Made by a program: the position numbers and the translations under genes. The notes below the pieces were generated by a model. The model was not told the DNA's origin and ran no database searches. It worked only from the letters and a program-made list of their open reading frames with translations. A stretch of DNA of 64,000 bases, from assembly GCF_015070875.1 (NCBI RefSeq), contig NZ_JADDIV010000006.1, positions 186,001 to 250,000 on the forward strand, in the 5' to 3' direction. The stretch is from Ramlibacter pallidus (GTDB taxonomy: Bacteria > Pseudomonadota > Gammaproteobacteria > Burkholderiales > Burkholderiaceae_C). Shown in pieces: positions 8,402 to 16,621 of this stretch; the stretch's first letter is position 1, and the number at the start of each line of letters is the position of its first letter.

Positions 8402-9370
8402 ATGAAACTCAAGTTCGCCCTGGCGATCGCCTCCGTGGCCCTCGCCGGCCAGGCCGCCGCCCAGACCAAGTGGGACCTGCCGGCCGCCTACCCCGCCAGC
8501 AACTTCCACACCGAGAACCTGGTGCAGTTCGCCAGCGACGTCGACAAGGCCAGCGGCGGCAAGCTGAAGATCACGGTGCACCCGAACGCGTCGCTGTTCA
8601 AGGCGCCCGAGATCAAGCGCGCCGTGCAGGGCGGGCAGGCGCAGATCGGCGAGATCCTGCTGGTGAACTTCCAGAACGAGTGGCAGATCTTCGGCGCCGA
8701 CGGCCTGCCCTTCCTGGCCGACAGCTACGACTCCGCGGCCAAGCTGTGGCGCGCGCAGAAGCCGATGGTCGACAAGAAGCTCGGCGAGCAGGGCATGATG
8801 GTCCTGTACGCGGTGGCCTGGCCGCCGCAGGGCATCTACACCAAGCGCACGATCAATTCGGCCAACGACATGAAGGGCCTGAAGTGGCGCGCCTACAGCC
8901 CCGCCACCGCGCGCATCGCGGAACTGGTGGGCGCGCAGCCGGTGACGGTGCAGGCGGCCGAACTGTCGCAGGCCATGGCCACCGGCGTCGTCGACTCGTA
9001 CATGTCGTCCGGCTCCACGGGCTGGGACTCCAAGACCTACGAGCACATCAAGAACTGGTACGACACGCAGGCCTGGCTGCCGAAGAACGCCGTCATCGTG
9101 AACCGCGCCGCCTTCAACGCGCTGGACAAGGCCACGCAGGACGCCGTGCTGAAGGCCGGTGCGGACGCCGAAGCGCGTGGCTGGGCCGCGAGCCGCAAGA
9201 CCAACACCGAGGTGCTGGAGAAGCTCAAGGGCGCCGGCATGACCATCCACCAGCCGTCCGCGCAGCTGAAGGCCGACATGAAGAAGGTCGGCGACACGAT
9301 GCTCAAGGAATGGCTGGAGAAGGCCGGCCCCGAGGGGCAGCAGCTGGTGGACGCGTACCGGAAGATGTGA
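8402..9370 (+). CDS. dctP: TRAP transporter substrate-binding protein, DctP type
   Basis: 322 residues. A Sec signal peptide (MKLKFALAIASVALAGQAAAQ) is cleaved near residue 21. The mature protein has the DctP fold signatures: FHTENLVQFASDV near the start, then KLKITVHPNASLFKAPEIKRAV, GLKWRAYSPATARIAELVGAQPVTVQAAEL and SSGSTGWDSKTYE. It is the periplasmic receptor, probably for the dctQM pair encoded 1.6 kb upstream. A hairpin terminator lies 40 bp after the stop. The ligand cannot be told from sequence. The placement of dctP apart from dctQM, with two opposite-strand genes between, is unusual. Confidence 0.92.
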   Translation: MKLKFALAIASVALAGQAAAQTKWDLPAAYPASNFHTENLVQFASDVDKASGGKLKITVHPNASLFKAPEIKRAVQGGQAQIGEILLVNFQNEWQIFGADGLPFLADSYDSAAKLWRAQKPMVDKKLGEQGMMVLYAVAWPPQGIYTKRTINSANDMKGLKWRAYSPATARIAELVGAQPVTVQAAELSQAMATGVVDSYMSSGSTGWDSKTYEHIKNWYDTQAWLPKNAVIVNRAAFNALDKATQDAVLKAGADAEARGWAASRKTNTEVLEKLKGAGMTIHQPSAQLKADMKKVGDTMLKEWLEKAGPEGQQLVDAYRKM

Positions 9371-9375
9371 CGCCC

Positions 9376-9395
9376 GTCCCCGCGCAGGCGGGGAC
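9376..9395. repeat. REP-like palindrome, locus B left
   Basis: Identical to 1137-1156: GTCCCCGC, GCAG, GCGGGGAC. It again sits between a stop codon and a terminator hairpin. Confidence 0.8.
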
Positions 9396-9408
9396 CCGGT
9401 ACCTTGGA

Positions 9409-9434
9409 GAAGCGCCGCACAGCGGCGCTTTTTC
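9409..9434 (+). terminator. Rho-independent terminator after dctP
   Basis: Arms AGCGCCGC (9411-9418) and GCGGCGCT (9422-9429) with an ACA loop, followed by TTTT. It is flanked by repeat copies in the same arrangement as at 1137-1230. Confidence 0.8.
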
Positions 9435-9448
9435 ATGGGGCGTCGTGG

Positions 9449-9470
9449 ACTCCCGCCTGTGCGGGAAAGT
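9449..9470. repeat. Degenerate dRS3-like palindrome, locus B right
   Basis: ACTCCCGC, CTGT, GCGGGAAAGT: the core TCCCGC/GCGGGA is kept but the outer bases have decayed compared with 1211-1230. Confidence 0.55.
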
Positions 9471-9484
9471 CGGCAAGCGTCGCC

Positions 9485-10369
9485 TCACCGCACCGCATCC
9501 ATCGCCTCGATGAACGCGCGCACGCGCTGCGGTACCAGCCGCGCGCCCGGATACACGAGCGAGATCGGCAGCGGCGCCGGCCGCGCGCCGGGCAGCACCT
9601 CGACCAGTTCGCCGGTGTCCAGCCGTTCGCGCACGAAGTAGTCCGGCAGCTGCGCCAGCCCGAGCCCCAGGCACGCCGCCTCCACCAGGCCCTCGCCATC
9701 GTTCAGGCGCACGCGCGACGCAGGATGCAGCTCCACCGGGTTGCCGCGCTGGCGAAACTGCCAGGGCCTGTCCTTGCCCGAACTCGGCATGCGGAACAGC
9801 AGCGCGTCGTGCGCGGCCAGCTGGTCCAGCCGCCGCGGCGTGCCGCGTTCCGCGAGGTACGCCGGGCTGGCCACCAGCACCATGTTCTGCGTGCCGAAGC
9901 GGCGCGACACCAGCGTCGAATCCTTCAGCGCACCCACGCGCAGGGCGACGTCGATGCCTTCCTTGACCAGGTCGGTGTAAGCATCCTGCAGCCGGACGTC
10001 CAGCGCCAGGCCGGGATGCCGCCGCACCAGCTCCGCCAGCACCGGCAGCACCACGCGCCGGCCCAGCACGATGGGCAGGTCGATGCGCAGCGTGCCGCTC
10101 GGGCCGGCGCGCACGCCGGACGCCTCGGCGTGCAGTTCGTCGACTTCGGCGAGCAGCCGCTGGCAGCGCTGGAACAGGCGCTCGCCGTCGGGCGTCAGCG
10201 CCACCTGCCGCGTGGTGCGGTGGAACAGCTTCACGCCCAGCGAGGCTTCGAGCCGCGCGACGGACTTCGCAAGTGTCGAAGGTGCGCTGCCCGACTCCCG
10301 TGCGGCGGCCGCGAAGCTCCCGTGCTTGGCCGTCTCGGCGAAGGCCGCCACCTGCTGCAGTGAGTTCAT
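9485..10369 (-). CDS. LysR-family transcriptional regulator
   Basis: 294 residues, a typical LysR length. The N-terminal winged HTH covers about residues 1-60 (MNSLQQVAAFAETAKHGSFAAAARESGSAPSTLAKSVARLEASLGVKLFHRTTRQVALT). The rest is a periplasmic-binding-like effector domain (GTLRIDLPIVLGRRVVLPVLAELVRRHPGLALDVRL). It is divergent from the cupin gene at 10502. Two dyads with the LysR T-N11-A geometry lie directly upstream of its start, so autoregulation and control of the cupin are likely. Whether it also controls the TRAP/oxoprolinase genes cannot be seen. Confidence 0.93.
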   Translation of the reverse strand: MNSLQQVAAFAETAKHGSFAAAARESGSAPSTLAKSVARLEASLGVKLFHRTTRQVALTPDGERLFQRCQRLLAEVDELHAEASGVRAGPSGTLRIDLPIVLGRRVVLPVLAELVRRHPGLALDVRLQDAYTDLVKEGIDVALRVGALKDSTLVSRRFGTQNMVLVASPAYLAERGTPRRLDQLAAHDALLFRMPSSGKDRPWQFRQRGNPVELHPASRVRLNDGEGLVEAACLGLGLAQLPDYFVRERLDTGELVEVLPGARPAPLPISLVYPGARLVPQRVRAFIEAMDAVR

Positions 10370-10391
10370 GTCCGCCGGATTGAGGAAGGAA

Positions 10392-10432
10392 TGCCGTCAA
10401 TGTTACGGCACTGCCGCATCTTGTGCGCGGCA
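10392..10432. promoter_or_regulatory. Tandem LysR-type operator dyads
   Basis: First dyad TGCCGT-N7-ACGGCA (10392-10410) fits T-N11-A. Second dyad TGCCGC-N9-GCGGCA (10412-10432) shares the same half-site. Centres are about 21 bp apart, two helical turns, which suits a LysR tetramer in the intergenic region between the regulator and the cupin. Confidence 0.6.
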
Positions 10433-10501
10433 TCCGGCGCGCGGACACTGCGCCCCACGTCAGCGCCGCGCGTCCCTTCCACTTCTTTCCAGGAGCACTT
10501 C

Positions 10502-10888
10502 ATGACCCGTCCCTTGGTCCTCGACCAGCCCCGTCCCGCCGCCACCCCCATCCCCGGCATCCTGCACGCCACCTGGGCCGGCCACGCCGACGGCGCCACC
10601 AGCCTCAGCGTGTGGCGCCAGTCGGTCGCGCCGGGCGGCTGCACGCCGCCGCATTCGCACCCCTGCGAGGAACTGGTGATGTGCACCGCCGGCCGCGGCG
10701 AAGTGCACCTCGACGGCCAGGTCCATTCGTTCGGGCCCGACCAGACCGTGCTGCTGCCCGCGCAGGTCCCGCACCAGATCTTCAACGTGGGCAGCGGCCC
10801 GCTGGAGATGACGGCGGTCTTTTCCGCCACGCCGGTCGCCGTCGCCCTGCCGGACGGCTCCGCGCTGGAACTTCCCTGGCGCAGCTAG
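10502..10888 (+). CDS. Cupin domain protein
   Basis: 128 residues forming a single small beta-barrel cupin. The metal-binding motif 1 is PPHSHPCEELVMCTAGRGEV (HxH then Glu), and motif 2 contains LPAQVPHQIFN with the last His. I start at the ATG at 10502, which follows a CAGGAGCACTTC ribosome-binding site; a longer in-frame extension upstream would overlap the LysR operators. Stand-alone cupins of this size act as metal-dependent isomerases, oxygenases or sensory domains, so no reaction can be named. It is divergent from the LysR gene and is probably its target. Confidence 0.82.
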   Translation: MTRPLVLDQPRPAATPIPGILHATWAGHADGATSLSVWRQSVAPGGCTPPHSHPCEELVMCTAGRGEVHLDGQVHSFGPDQTVLLPAQVPHQIFNVGSGPLEMTAVFSATPVAVALPDGSALELPWRS

Positions 10889-10907
10889 GCGCCTGCCACC
10901 GCCGAGT

Positions 10908-10976
10908 GCAGGTTTCCGTCCGCGGGCCCTTCGCGGGCGAGCGGGTTCCCATCCGCCGCCGCGCGGGTAAACCCGC
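10908..10976. promoter_or_regulatory. Three related repeats, candidate upstream activating sequences
   Basis: GCAGGTTTCCGTCCGC (10908-10923), GCGGGTTCCCATCCGC (10941-10956) and the palindrome GCGGGTAAACCCGC (10963-10976). Spacings of 33 and 22 bp equal three and two helical turns. They lie 54-122 bp upstream of a sigma-54 promoter, where enhancer-binding activators normally bind. Confidence 0.5.
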
Positions 10977-11029
10977 AAGCCGCGCAAGAGGCCCCTGACG
11001 AATCAATCACTTGCAGCAGCGGTCGCGCG

Positions 11030-11045
11030 TGGCACACGCGTTGCT
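11030..11045 (+). promoter_or_regulatory. Sigma-54 (-24/-12) promoter
   Basis: TGGCAC-N5-TTGCT, with the invariant GG and GC dinucleotides separated by exactly 10 bp as in the RpoN consensus. It lies about 50 bp before the first DUF6351 ATG. The presumed operon encodes its own sigma-54 activator at its distal end. Confidence 0.75.
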
Positions 11046-11094
11046 ATCCCGGTCCTGCGTCCATCGCGGCGCAGAGAACACCAGGAGACAAGCC

Positions 11095-13329
11095 ATGCCA
11101 GAAAGAATGCCCGCCCGGCGCAGCCGCCGCCTTGCGCAAGCCGGCGCCGCCGGCGCCCTCACCGCCCTCGTGCTCGCCGCCTGCGGCGGCGGCGGCGGAT
11201 CGGCCGCAGCACCCGACACCCCGCCCCCCGCCCCCGGTCCCGAAACGCCTGCCGCGGCCCTGCGCCTGGCGGTGCTGTCCTCGCCCGCCGACAAGGTCAC
11301 CGGCACCGACGCGCTGGTGCAGGTCGAAGTGCTGCGCAGCCAGGCCGATTCCACGCTGGCGATCACCGCGAACGGCACCGACGTCACCGCTGCCTTCGCC
11401 GCCGACGCCAGCGGCAAGCTGGTGGGCAAGGTCGCCAACCTCCAGCCCGGCGCCAACGAGATCGTCGCCACCTACGGCGGCGAGACCGCGCGCCTGCCGG
11501 TCACGGCCTTCGCGATCACGGGCCCCGTCATCTCCGGGCCGCACCAGGTCCCCTTCCTCTGCAACACGAACTTCGCCATGCCGGCGGGCGTGCCGGCGCT
11601 CACCACCATCCCGGGTGACCCGAACTGCGGCGTCGAGACGCGCGTCGACTACCTGTACCGCACGACCACGAACACCTTCGTCTACCTCCCCGATCCGCAG
11701 GCGCTCACGGCCTACCCGGCCAACATGCGCACGCTCACCATCGACGGCCGCACGGTGCCCTACGTCGTGCGCCTGGAGACCGGCACGATCAACCGCGCGA
11801 TCTACCAGTCGGCCATCCTGCACGACGTGCTGAACGAGCCGGCGCCCTCGCCGGTCGCGCGCCCCGCCGGCTTCACCGGCAAGCTGTTCTACCCGCTGGG
11901 CGGCGGCTGCCAGGGCGGCTGGTTCCAGCAGGGCGCCAGCGCCAACACCGTGCTGAGCGACGGCCACCTGTCCAAGGGCTACGGGGTCACCAGCTCCACG
12001 CTCAACGTGATGGGGCAGAACTGCAACGACCTGCTCTCCTCCGAGACCGTGATGATGGTCAAGGAGCGCTTCATCGAGAACTACGGCGTGCCCTTCTGGA
12101 CGGTGGGCACGGGCGGCTCCGGCGGCGCGTACCAGTCCAACCAGACCGGCGACAACTACCCCGGCCTGTTCGACGGCATCATCATCAGCCAGGTGTTCGC
12201 CGACGTGACCTCGTCGACGCTGTTCAAGCAGTTCGACTCGCGCGTGCTGAACAACTACTTCACCGCCAACGGTGGCTACACCACCGCCCAGAAGCAGGCG
12301 ATCTCGGGCTACCTGCAGGTCGCGAACATCGCCAACATGAGCGGCCAGGCCGGCCGCATCGATCCGACCGTGTCCTTCCCGGCCGGCGTCACGGCGGGCG
12401 TGGGGCCGACCTTCCGCTACCACCCCGTCACCAACCGCGGCGGCGCGCGCGCTTCCGTCTACGACCACACGAAGAACGTCTACGGCACCAACGCCGAGGG
12501 CCACGCCCTGCGCCCGATCGACAACGTCGGCGTGCAGTACGGCCTGAAGGCGCTGCTGGACGGCGTGATCACGCCGGCGCAGTTCGTCGACCTGAACCAG
12601 AAGGTGGGCGGCCTGGACATGGACCTGCAGCCGCAGTCGCAGCGCACGGCCGCGGACCTCGCGGTGATCGAACGCACCTACAAGTCGGGCCGCATCGTGT
12701 GGGGCGGCGGCGGCCTCGCATCGATGCCGATCATCGACCGCCGCGACTACAACGACGCCAACGTCAACGGCGACATCCACACCAAGATCCACTCGTTCTC
12801 GGTGCGCGAACGCCTGCGTAAGGCCAATGGCCACGTCGACAACCACGTGATCCTCACGTCCTCGACCGGCGGCGGCGGCGCGGGCGTGGACACCACGGCG
12901 GCGATGGACGCCTGGCTGACCGCGATCAAGACGGATGCTTCCGGCAAGACGCTGGCACAGAAGGTGGTGGCGAACCGTCCTTCCACGCTGGTCGACGGCT
13001 GCCTGATCAACAACACCTTCGTGGCCGAGACGCAGGTCGCCAGCGGGCCGACCGGCTGCAACGCCGTGTACCCCGCCGGCACCACGCCCCGCATGGCCGC
13101 CGGCGGCCCGCTGGCGGACGACATCCTCAAGTGCCAGCTCAAGCCGCTGCGCGCCGCCGACTACCCGGGCATCACCTTCACCCAGGCCGAGTGGATCACG
13201 CTGCAGCTGACCTTCCCGGACGGCGTCTGCGACTGGAGCAAGCCGGGCGTGGGACAGCAGCCCAGCCAGCCGTGGCGTTCCTTCGGCCCCTCGCCGACCA
13301 ACCTGCTGTTCGACATCACCAAGCAATGA
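11095..13329 (+). CDS. DUF6351 family lipoprotein, copy 1
   Basis: 744 residues from the ATG at 11095, preceded by CAGGAGACAA. The N-terminus is a lipoprotein signal with lipobox LVLAAC followed by a Gly run, so it should be anchored in the outer or inner membrane. Next is a Pro-rich linker, then an Ig-like region (about 55-145), then the DUF6351 body. The body contains WTVGTGGSGGAYQSNQTGDNYPGLFDG, a GxSxG-type elbow with the Ser near residue 342. This suggests an alpha/beta hydrolase-like secreted enzyme, but the family is uncharacterised as far as I know. It has a tandem paralogue of identical length downstream. Confidence 0.85.
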   Translation: MPERMPARRSRRLAQAGAAGALTALVLAACGGGGGSAAAPDTPPPAPGPETPAAALRLAVLSSPADKVTGTDALVQVEVLRSQADSTLAITANGTDVTAAFAADASGKLVGKVANLQPGANEIVATYGGETARLPVTAFAITGPVISGPHQVPFLCNTNFAMPAGVPALTTIPGDPNCGVETRVDYLYRTTTNTFVYLPDPQALTAYPANMRTLTIDGRTVPYVVRLETGTINRAIYQSAILHDVLNEPAPSPVARPAGFTGKLFYPLGGGCQGGWFQQGASANTVLSDGHLSKGYGVTSSTLNVMGQNCNDLLSSETVMMVKERFIENYGVPFWTVGTGGSGGAYQSNQTGDNYPGLFDGIIISQVFADVTSSTLFKQFDSRVLNNYFTANGGYTTAQKQAISGYLQVANIANMSGQAGRIDPTVSFPAGVTAGVGPTFRYHPVTNRGGARASVYDHTKNVYGTNAEGHALRPIDNVGVQYGLKALLDGVITPAQFVDLNQKVGGLDMDLQPQSQRTAADLAVIERTYKSGRIVWGGGGLASMPIIDRRDYNDANVNGDIHTKIHSFSVRERLRKANGHVDNHVILTSSTGGGGAGVDTTAAMDAWLTAIKTDASGKTLAQKVVANRPSTLVDGCLINNTFVAETQVASGPTGCNAVYPAGTTPRMAAGGPLADDILKCQLKPLRAADYPGITFTQAEWITLQLTFPDGVCDWSKPGVGQQPSQPWRSFGPSPTNLLFDITKQ

Positions 13330-13349
13330 GCGCGAGGAGACACCCACCC

Positions 13350-15584
13350 ATGAAAACGCACGACAACAAGCTCCGCGCCGGCAGCGGCCTGGCGGTCCTG
13401 CTGGCCCTGACGCTCACCGCCTGCGGCGGCGGCGGTGGCGGCGACGTGGCGGCGGCCCCGCCCGCGGTGCCCGAATTCCCCGGCCTGCCTCCCCAGGCGC
13501 CGGAACCGCCCCCGCCCGAGGCGACCATCCAGCTCGCGCTGCTGTCGTCCCCGGCCGACCGCGTGATGGGCACGACCGCGCTGGTGCGGCTCGAGTTCCT
13601 GAAGTTCGACGCCGACGCACGCCTGCGGGTCACCGCCAACGGCGCAGACGTGAGCCACCTGTTCCGCGCGGACCCGTCGACCGGCCATTTCTACGGCAAC
13701 GTCGAGAACATCCGCCCGGGCGCCAACGAGATCGTGGCGACCTACGGCGCCTACACCACGCGCCTGGCGCTCACGGGCTACCCCCGCACCGGCCCGGTGT
13801 TCTCCGGACCGCACCGGGACCCCTTCGTCTGCGGCTACGCGAGCTTCACCCGCCTCGGCGGCGGCGTGCTGACTTCGCTCGAGGACGGCAAGTGCTCGAC
13901 GCGCACGCTGGTTTCCTACTTCTACCGCAACACCGGCGGCAGCAACACCGGCTTCAATCCCGCCACGGCCACCGCCTACCCGGCGAACATGGCGTACGTC
14001 ACGGTGAACGGCAAGCAGGTGCCGTTCCTGGTGCGGCTCGAAAGCGGCACGGTCAACCGGTCGCTGTACCAGTCGGCCATCCTGCACGACGCGCTGAACG
14101 AGCCGGTCCCCAGCCCCTCGTCGCGCCCCGCCGGCTGGAACGGCAAGCTGGTCTACACGACGATGGGCGGCTGCGGGGCCAACGGCAACCAGCAGGGCAA
14201 CGACTTCACCACGCTGATCAACCCCGACTACATGGCGCAAGGCTACGCGGCGGTGTCGGCCACCCTCAACAACGCCGCCGTCAACTGCAACGACGTGCTC
14301 GCCGCGGAGACGGTGATGGCGGTGAAGGAGCAGTTCACCAAGTCGTACGGCCTGCCCACGTACACCGTCGGCTTCGCCAACACGACGGGTGACGGCGCGC
14401 AGCCCCTGCAGATCGCCGACAACTACCCGGGGCTGTTCGATGGCGTCATCACCACGCAGGTGATGCCCGACACCACCACCGGCCTGCTGATGAAGCTGTT
14501 CGACGCGCGCCTGCTCGACACCTTCTTCAACGCCAACGCCGCCGCGTGGAGCACGGCGGAACGGCTGGCGGTCACGGGCTTCCGCACCATCGGCAACGTG
14601 GCGGGCCACAGCACCGAGGCCGGCCGCATGGACCCGCTGCTGGCGACGAACTACCCGGCCGCGATCCCGGCGGCGGACCGCTACGACCCGGCAACCAACC
14701 CCGCCGGCGTGCGCGCCACTCCCTTCGACGCGGCGAAGAACGTGTGGGGTGTCGACGCCAGCGGGCACGCCTTGCGCCCGCTGGACAACACCGGCGTGCA
14801 GTACGGCCTGAAGGCGCTGAACGACGGTGCGATCACGGTGGAGAAGTTCCTGCTGCTGAACGAACAGGTCGGCGGCCTGGACCGCGACTTCCGGCCGCAG
14901 GCGGCCCGCACCGAAGGCGACCTGCCGGCGATCGAGCGCGGGTACAAGTCCGGACGCATCCTGAGCGGCGGCGGCGGCTTGGCGGCGACGCCGGTCATCG
15001 AGCGCCGCAACCACGTCGACGGCACGACCAACCTGCACATGCGGGTGCACTCCTTCGCGCTGCGCGAGCGCCTGCTCAAGGCCAACGGGCACTTCGACAA
15101 CCACGTGATGCTCACGCAGACCGGCGTCATCGCCGCGCCCGAGCCTCTGGCGCAGATGGACGCCTGGCTGATGGGCGCGCTGGGCGACACCACGCCGGGC
15201 CTCACCCGCGCGCAGAAGATCGCCGCCCACCGCCCGGCCGACCTGAAGGACGCCTGCTGGATCGGGGCGACCAAGCACGAGGAACTGCAGACCGCGTTCG
15301 GCGCCTCCACCTGCAACGTCACCTTCGCCTCCGGCCGCACGCCGCGCATGGTGGCCGGCGGGCCCCTGGCCGACGACGTCGTGAAGTGCCAGCTCAAGCC
15401 GCTGGACCCGGCCGACTACGCCGTGCCCTTCACGGGCGCGGAGTGGGCGCGGCTGCAGGCGGCCTTCCCCGCCGGCGTGTGCGACTGGAGCAAGCCGGGC
15501 GTGGGCCAGCAGCCCCTGGCCGGCACCTGGCTGTCGTTCGGCCCGGCCGCGGCCAACCTGCTGTTCGACATCACCCGCCCCTGA
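13350..15584 (+). CDS. DUF6351 family lipoprotein, copy 2 (GGSGG motif lost)
   Basis: 744 residues, the same length as copy 1. The start codon follows CGAGGAGACACCC, 20 bp after copy 1 ends. The lipobox is LTLTAC plus a Gly run. It aligns throughout with copy 1 (YPANMAYVTVNGKQVPFLVRLESGTVNR, LDNTGVQYGLKAL, DWSKPGVGQQP). At the GGSGG elbow, however, it reads VGFANTTGDGAQPLQIADNY, so the candidate nucleophile Ser is missing. It may be a non-catalytic binding partner or may use different chemistry. This is a visible tandem duplication with divergence of the putative active site. Confidence 0.85.
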   Translation: MKTHDNKLRAGSGLAVLLALTLTACGGGGGGDVAAAPPAVPEFPGLPPQAPEPPPPEATIQLALLSSPADRVMGTTALVRLEFLKFDADARLRVTANGADVSHLFRADPSTGHFYGNVENIRPGANEIVATYGAYTTRLALTGYPRTGPVFSGPHRDPFVCGYASFTRLGGGVLTSLEDGKCSTRTLVSYFYRNTGGSNTGFNPATATAYPANMAYVTVNGKQVPFLVRLESGTVNRSLYQSAILHDALNEPVPSPSSRPAGWNGKLVYTTMGGCGANGNQQGNDFTTLINPDYMAQGYAAVSATLNNAAVNCNDVLAAETVMAVKEQFTKSYGLPTYTVGFANTTGDGAQPLQIADNYPGLFDGVITTQVMPDTTTGLLMKLFDARLLDTFFNANAAAWSTAERLAVTGFRTIGNVAGHSTEAGRMDPLLATNYPAAIPAADRYDPATNPAGVRATPFDAAKNVWGVDASGHALRPLDNTGVQYGLKALNDGAITVEKFLLLNEQVGGLDRDFRPQAARTEGDLPAIERGYKSGRILSGGGGLAATPVIERRNHVDGTTNLHMRVHSFALRERLLKANGHFDNHVMLTQTGVIAAPEPLAQMDAWLMGALGDTTPGLTRAQKIAAHRPADLKDACWIGATKHEELQTAFGASTCNVTFASGRTPRMVAGGPLADDVVKCQLKPLDPADYAVPFTGAEWARLQAAFPAGVCDWSKPGVGQQPLAGTWLSFGPAAANLLFDITRP

Positions 15585-15622
15585 AACATTGATTCGTTAA
15601 CATCCACCACGAGACGGAAACC

Positions 15623-16603
15623 ATGAAGTTGTTGTTCAAGAAGGCGGCCACCGCCCTGTCCCTCGCCACCCTGGCCTTCGCGGTGGGTGCCCAGGACTAT
15701 CCCGGCTCCAAGCCCATCACCGCGGTCGTGCCCTTCGCCGCGGGCGGCCCCACCGACAAGGTCGCGCGCGAGATCGCGCTGATCATGGGCAAGCACCTCA
15801 ACACGACCATCGTGATCGAGAACACCGGCGGCGCCGGCGGCACCATCGGCGCGCGCAAGGTCGTGCAGGCCCGCAACGACGGCTACACCATCCTGATCCA
15901 CCACATCGGCATGGCCACGGCGCCGGCGCTGTATCGCAACCTCGGCTTCGACCCGCTGAAGGACCTGGAGATGGTGGGCGAGATCGCCGACGTGCCCATG
16001 CTGCTGCTGGGATCGAAGGCACTGCCGCCCAAGACCTTCAAGGACCTGCTGCCCTACGTCAAGACCAACGCGGCCTCGATCTCGCTGGCCAACGCCGGCA
16101 TCGGCTCCGCCTCGCACCTTTGCGGCCTGCTGCTGCAAAGCGCGCTGAAGCAGGAGCTGGTGACGGTTCCGTACAAGGGCACCGCACCCGCGCTGACCGA
16201 CCTCATGGGCGGCCAGGTCAACCTGATGTGCGACCAGACCACCAACGTCGCCGGCCAGGTGAAATCCGGCGCGATCCAGTCGTACGCCGCCATGCAGGGC
16301 AAGCGCATCGACGCCTTCAAGGACATCCCGACCGCGGCCGAACAGGGCCTGCCCGGCATCGAGGTGAAGATCTGGCACGCCATGTACGCGCCCAAGGGCA
16401 CGCCGAAGCCGGTCGTGGACAAGCTGTCCGCCGCGCTGCAGGCCGCCGTGGCCGACCCCGGCTTCCGCGCCAAGATGGCGGAACTCGGTGCCGAGGCCGT
16501 GCCGCCCGCCCGCGCGACGCCGGCTTCGTTGCAGAAGCACGTTGCCGCGGAGATCTCCAAGTGGTCGCCGGTGATCAAGGCGGCCGGGGTGTATGCCGAC
16601 TGA
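15623..16603 (+). CDS. Tripartite tricarboxylate (Bug/TctC) family receptor
   Basis: 326 residues. A signal peptide of about 23 residues (MKLLFKKAATALSLATLAFAVGAQ) precedes the mature Bug fold. Signatures are YPGSKPITAVVPFAAGGPTDKVAREIALIMG, IENTGGAGGTIGARKV and the AERGxPGxE-like EQGLPGIEVKIWHAMYAPKGTP. Bug proteins are periplasmic solute receptors, and many act without a dedicated TctAB permease; none is adjacent here. It lies 38 bp after DUF6351 copy 2 and just before the sensor kinase. It could deliver a product of the lipoproteins to a transporter, or present it to the kinase; both are inference. Confidence 0.92.
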   Translation: MKLLFKKAATALSLATLAFAVGAQDYPGSKPITAVVPFAAGGPTDKVAREIALIMGKHLNTTIVIENTGGAGGTIGARKVVQARNDGYTILIHHIGMATAPALYRNLGFDPLKDLEMVGEIADVPMLLLGSKALPPKTFKDLLPYVKTNAASISLANAGIGSASHLCGLLLQSALKQELVTVPYKGTAPALTDLMGGQVNLMCDQTTNVAGQVKSGAIQSYAAMQGKRIDAFKDIPTAAEQGLPGIEVKIWHAMYAPKGTPKPVVDKLSAALQAAVADPGFRAKMAELGAEAVPPARATPASLQKHVAAEISKWSPVIKAAGVYAD

Positions 16604-16621
16604 CGCGATGCGTCCCGCCGC

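Noticed and set aside
11044..13347. Minus-strand frame of about 767 residues opposite DUF6351 copy 1
   Set aside because: Composition is that of a shadow frame (Val/Gly/Arg/His-rich). The opposite strand has a complete lipoprotein with signal, lipobox and paralogue.
13161..15278. Minus-strand frame of about 705 residues opposite DUF6351 copy 2
   Set aside because: Same reason; it covers the same stretch of the paralogue and reflects codon bias only.
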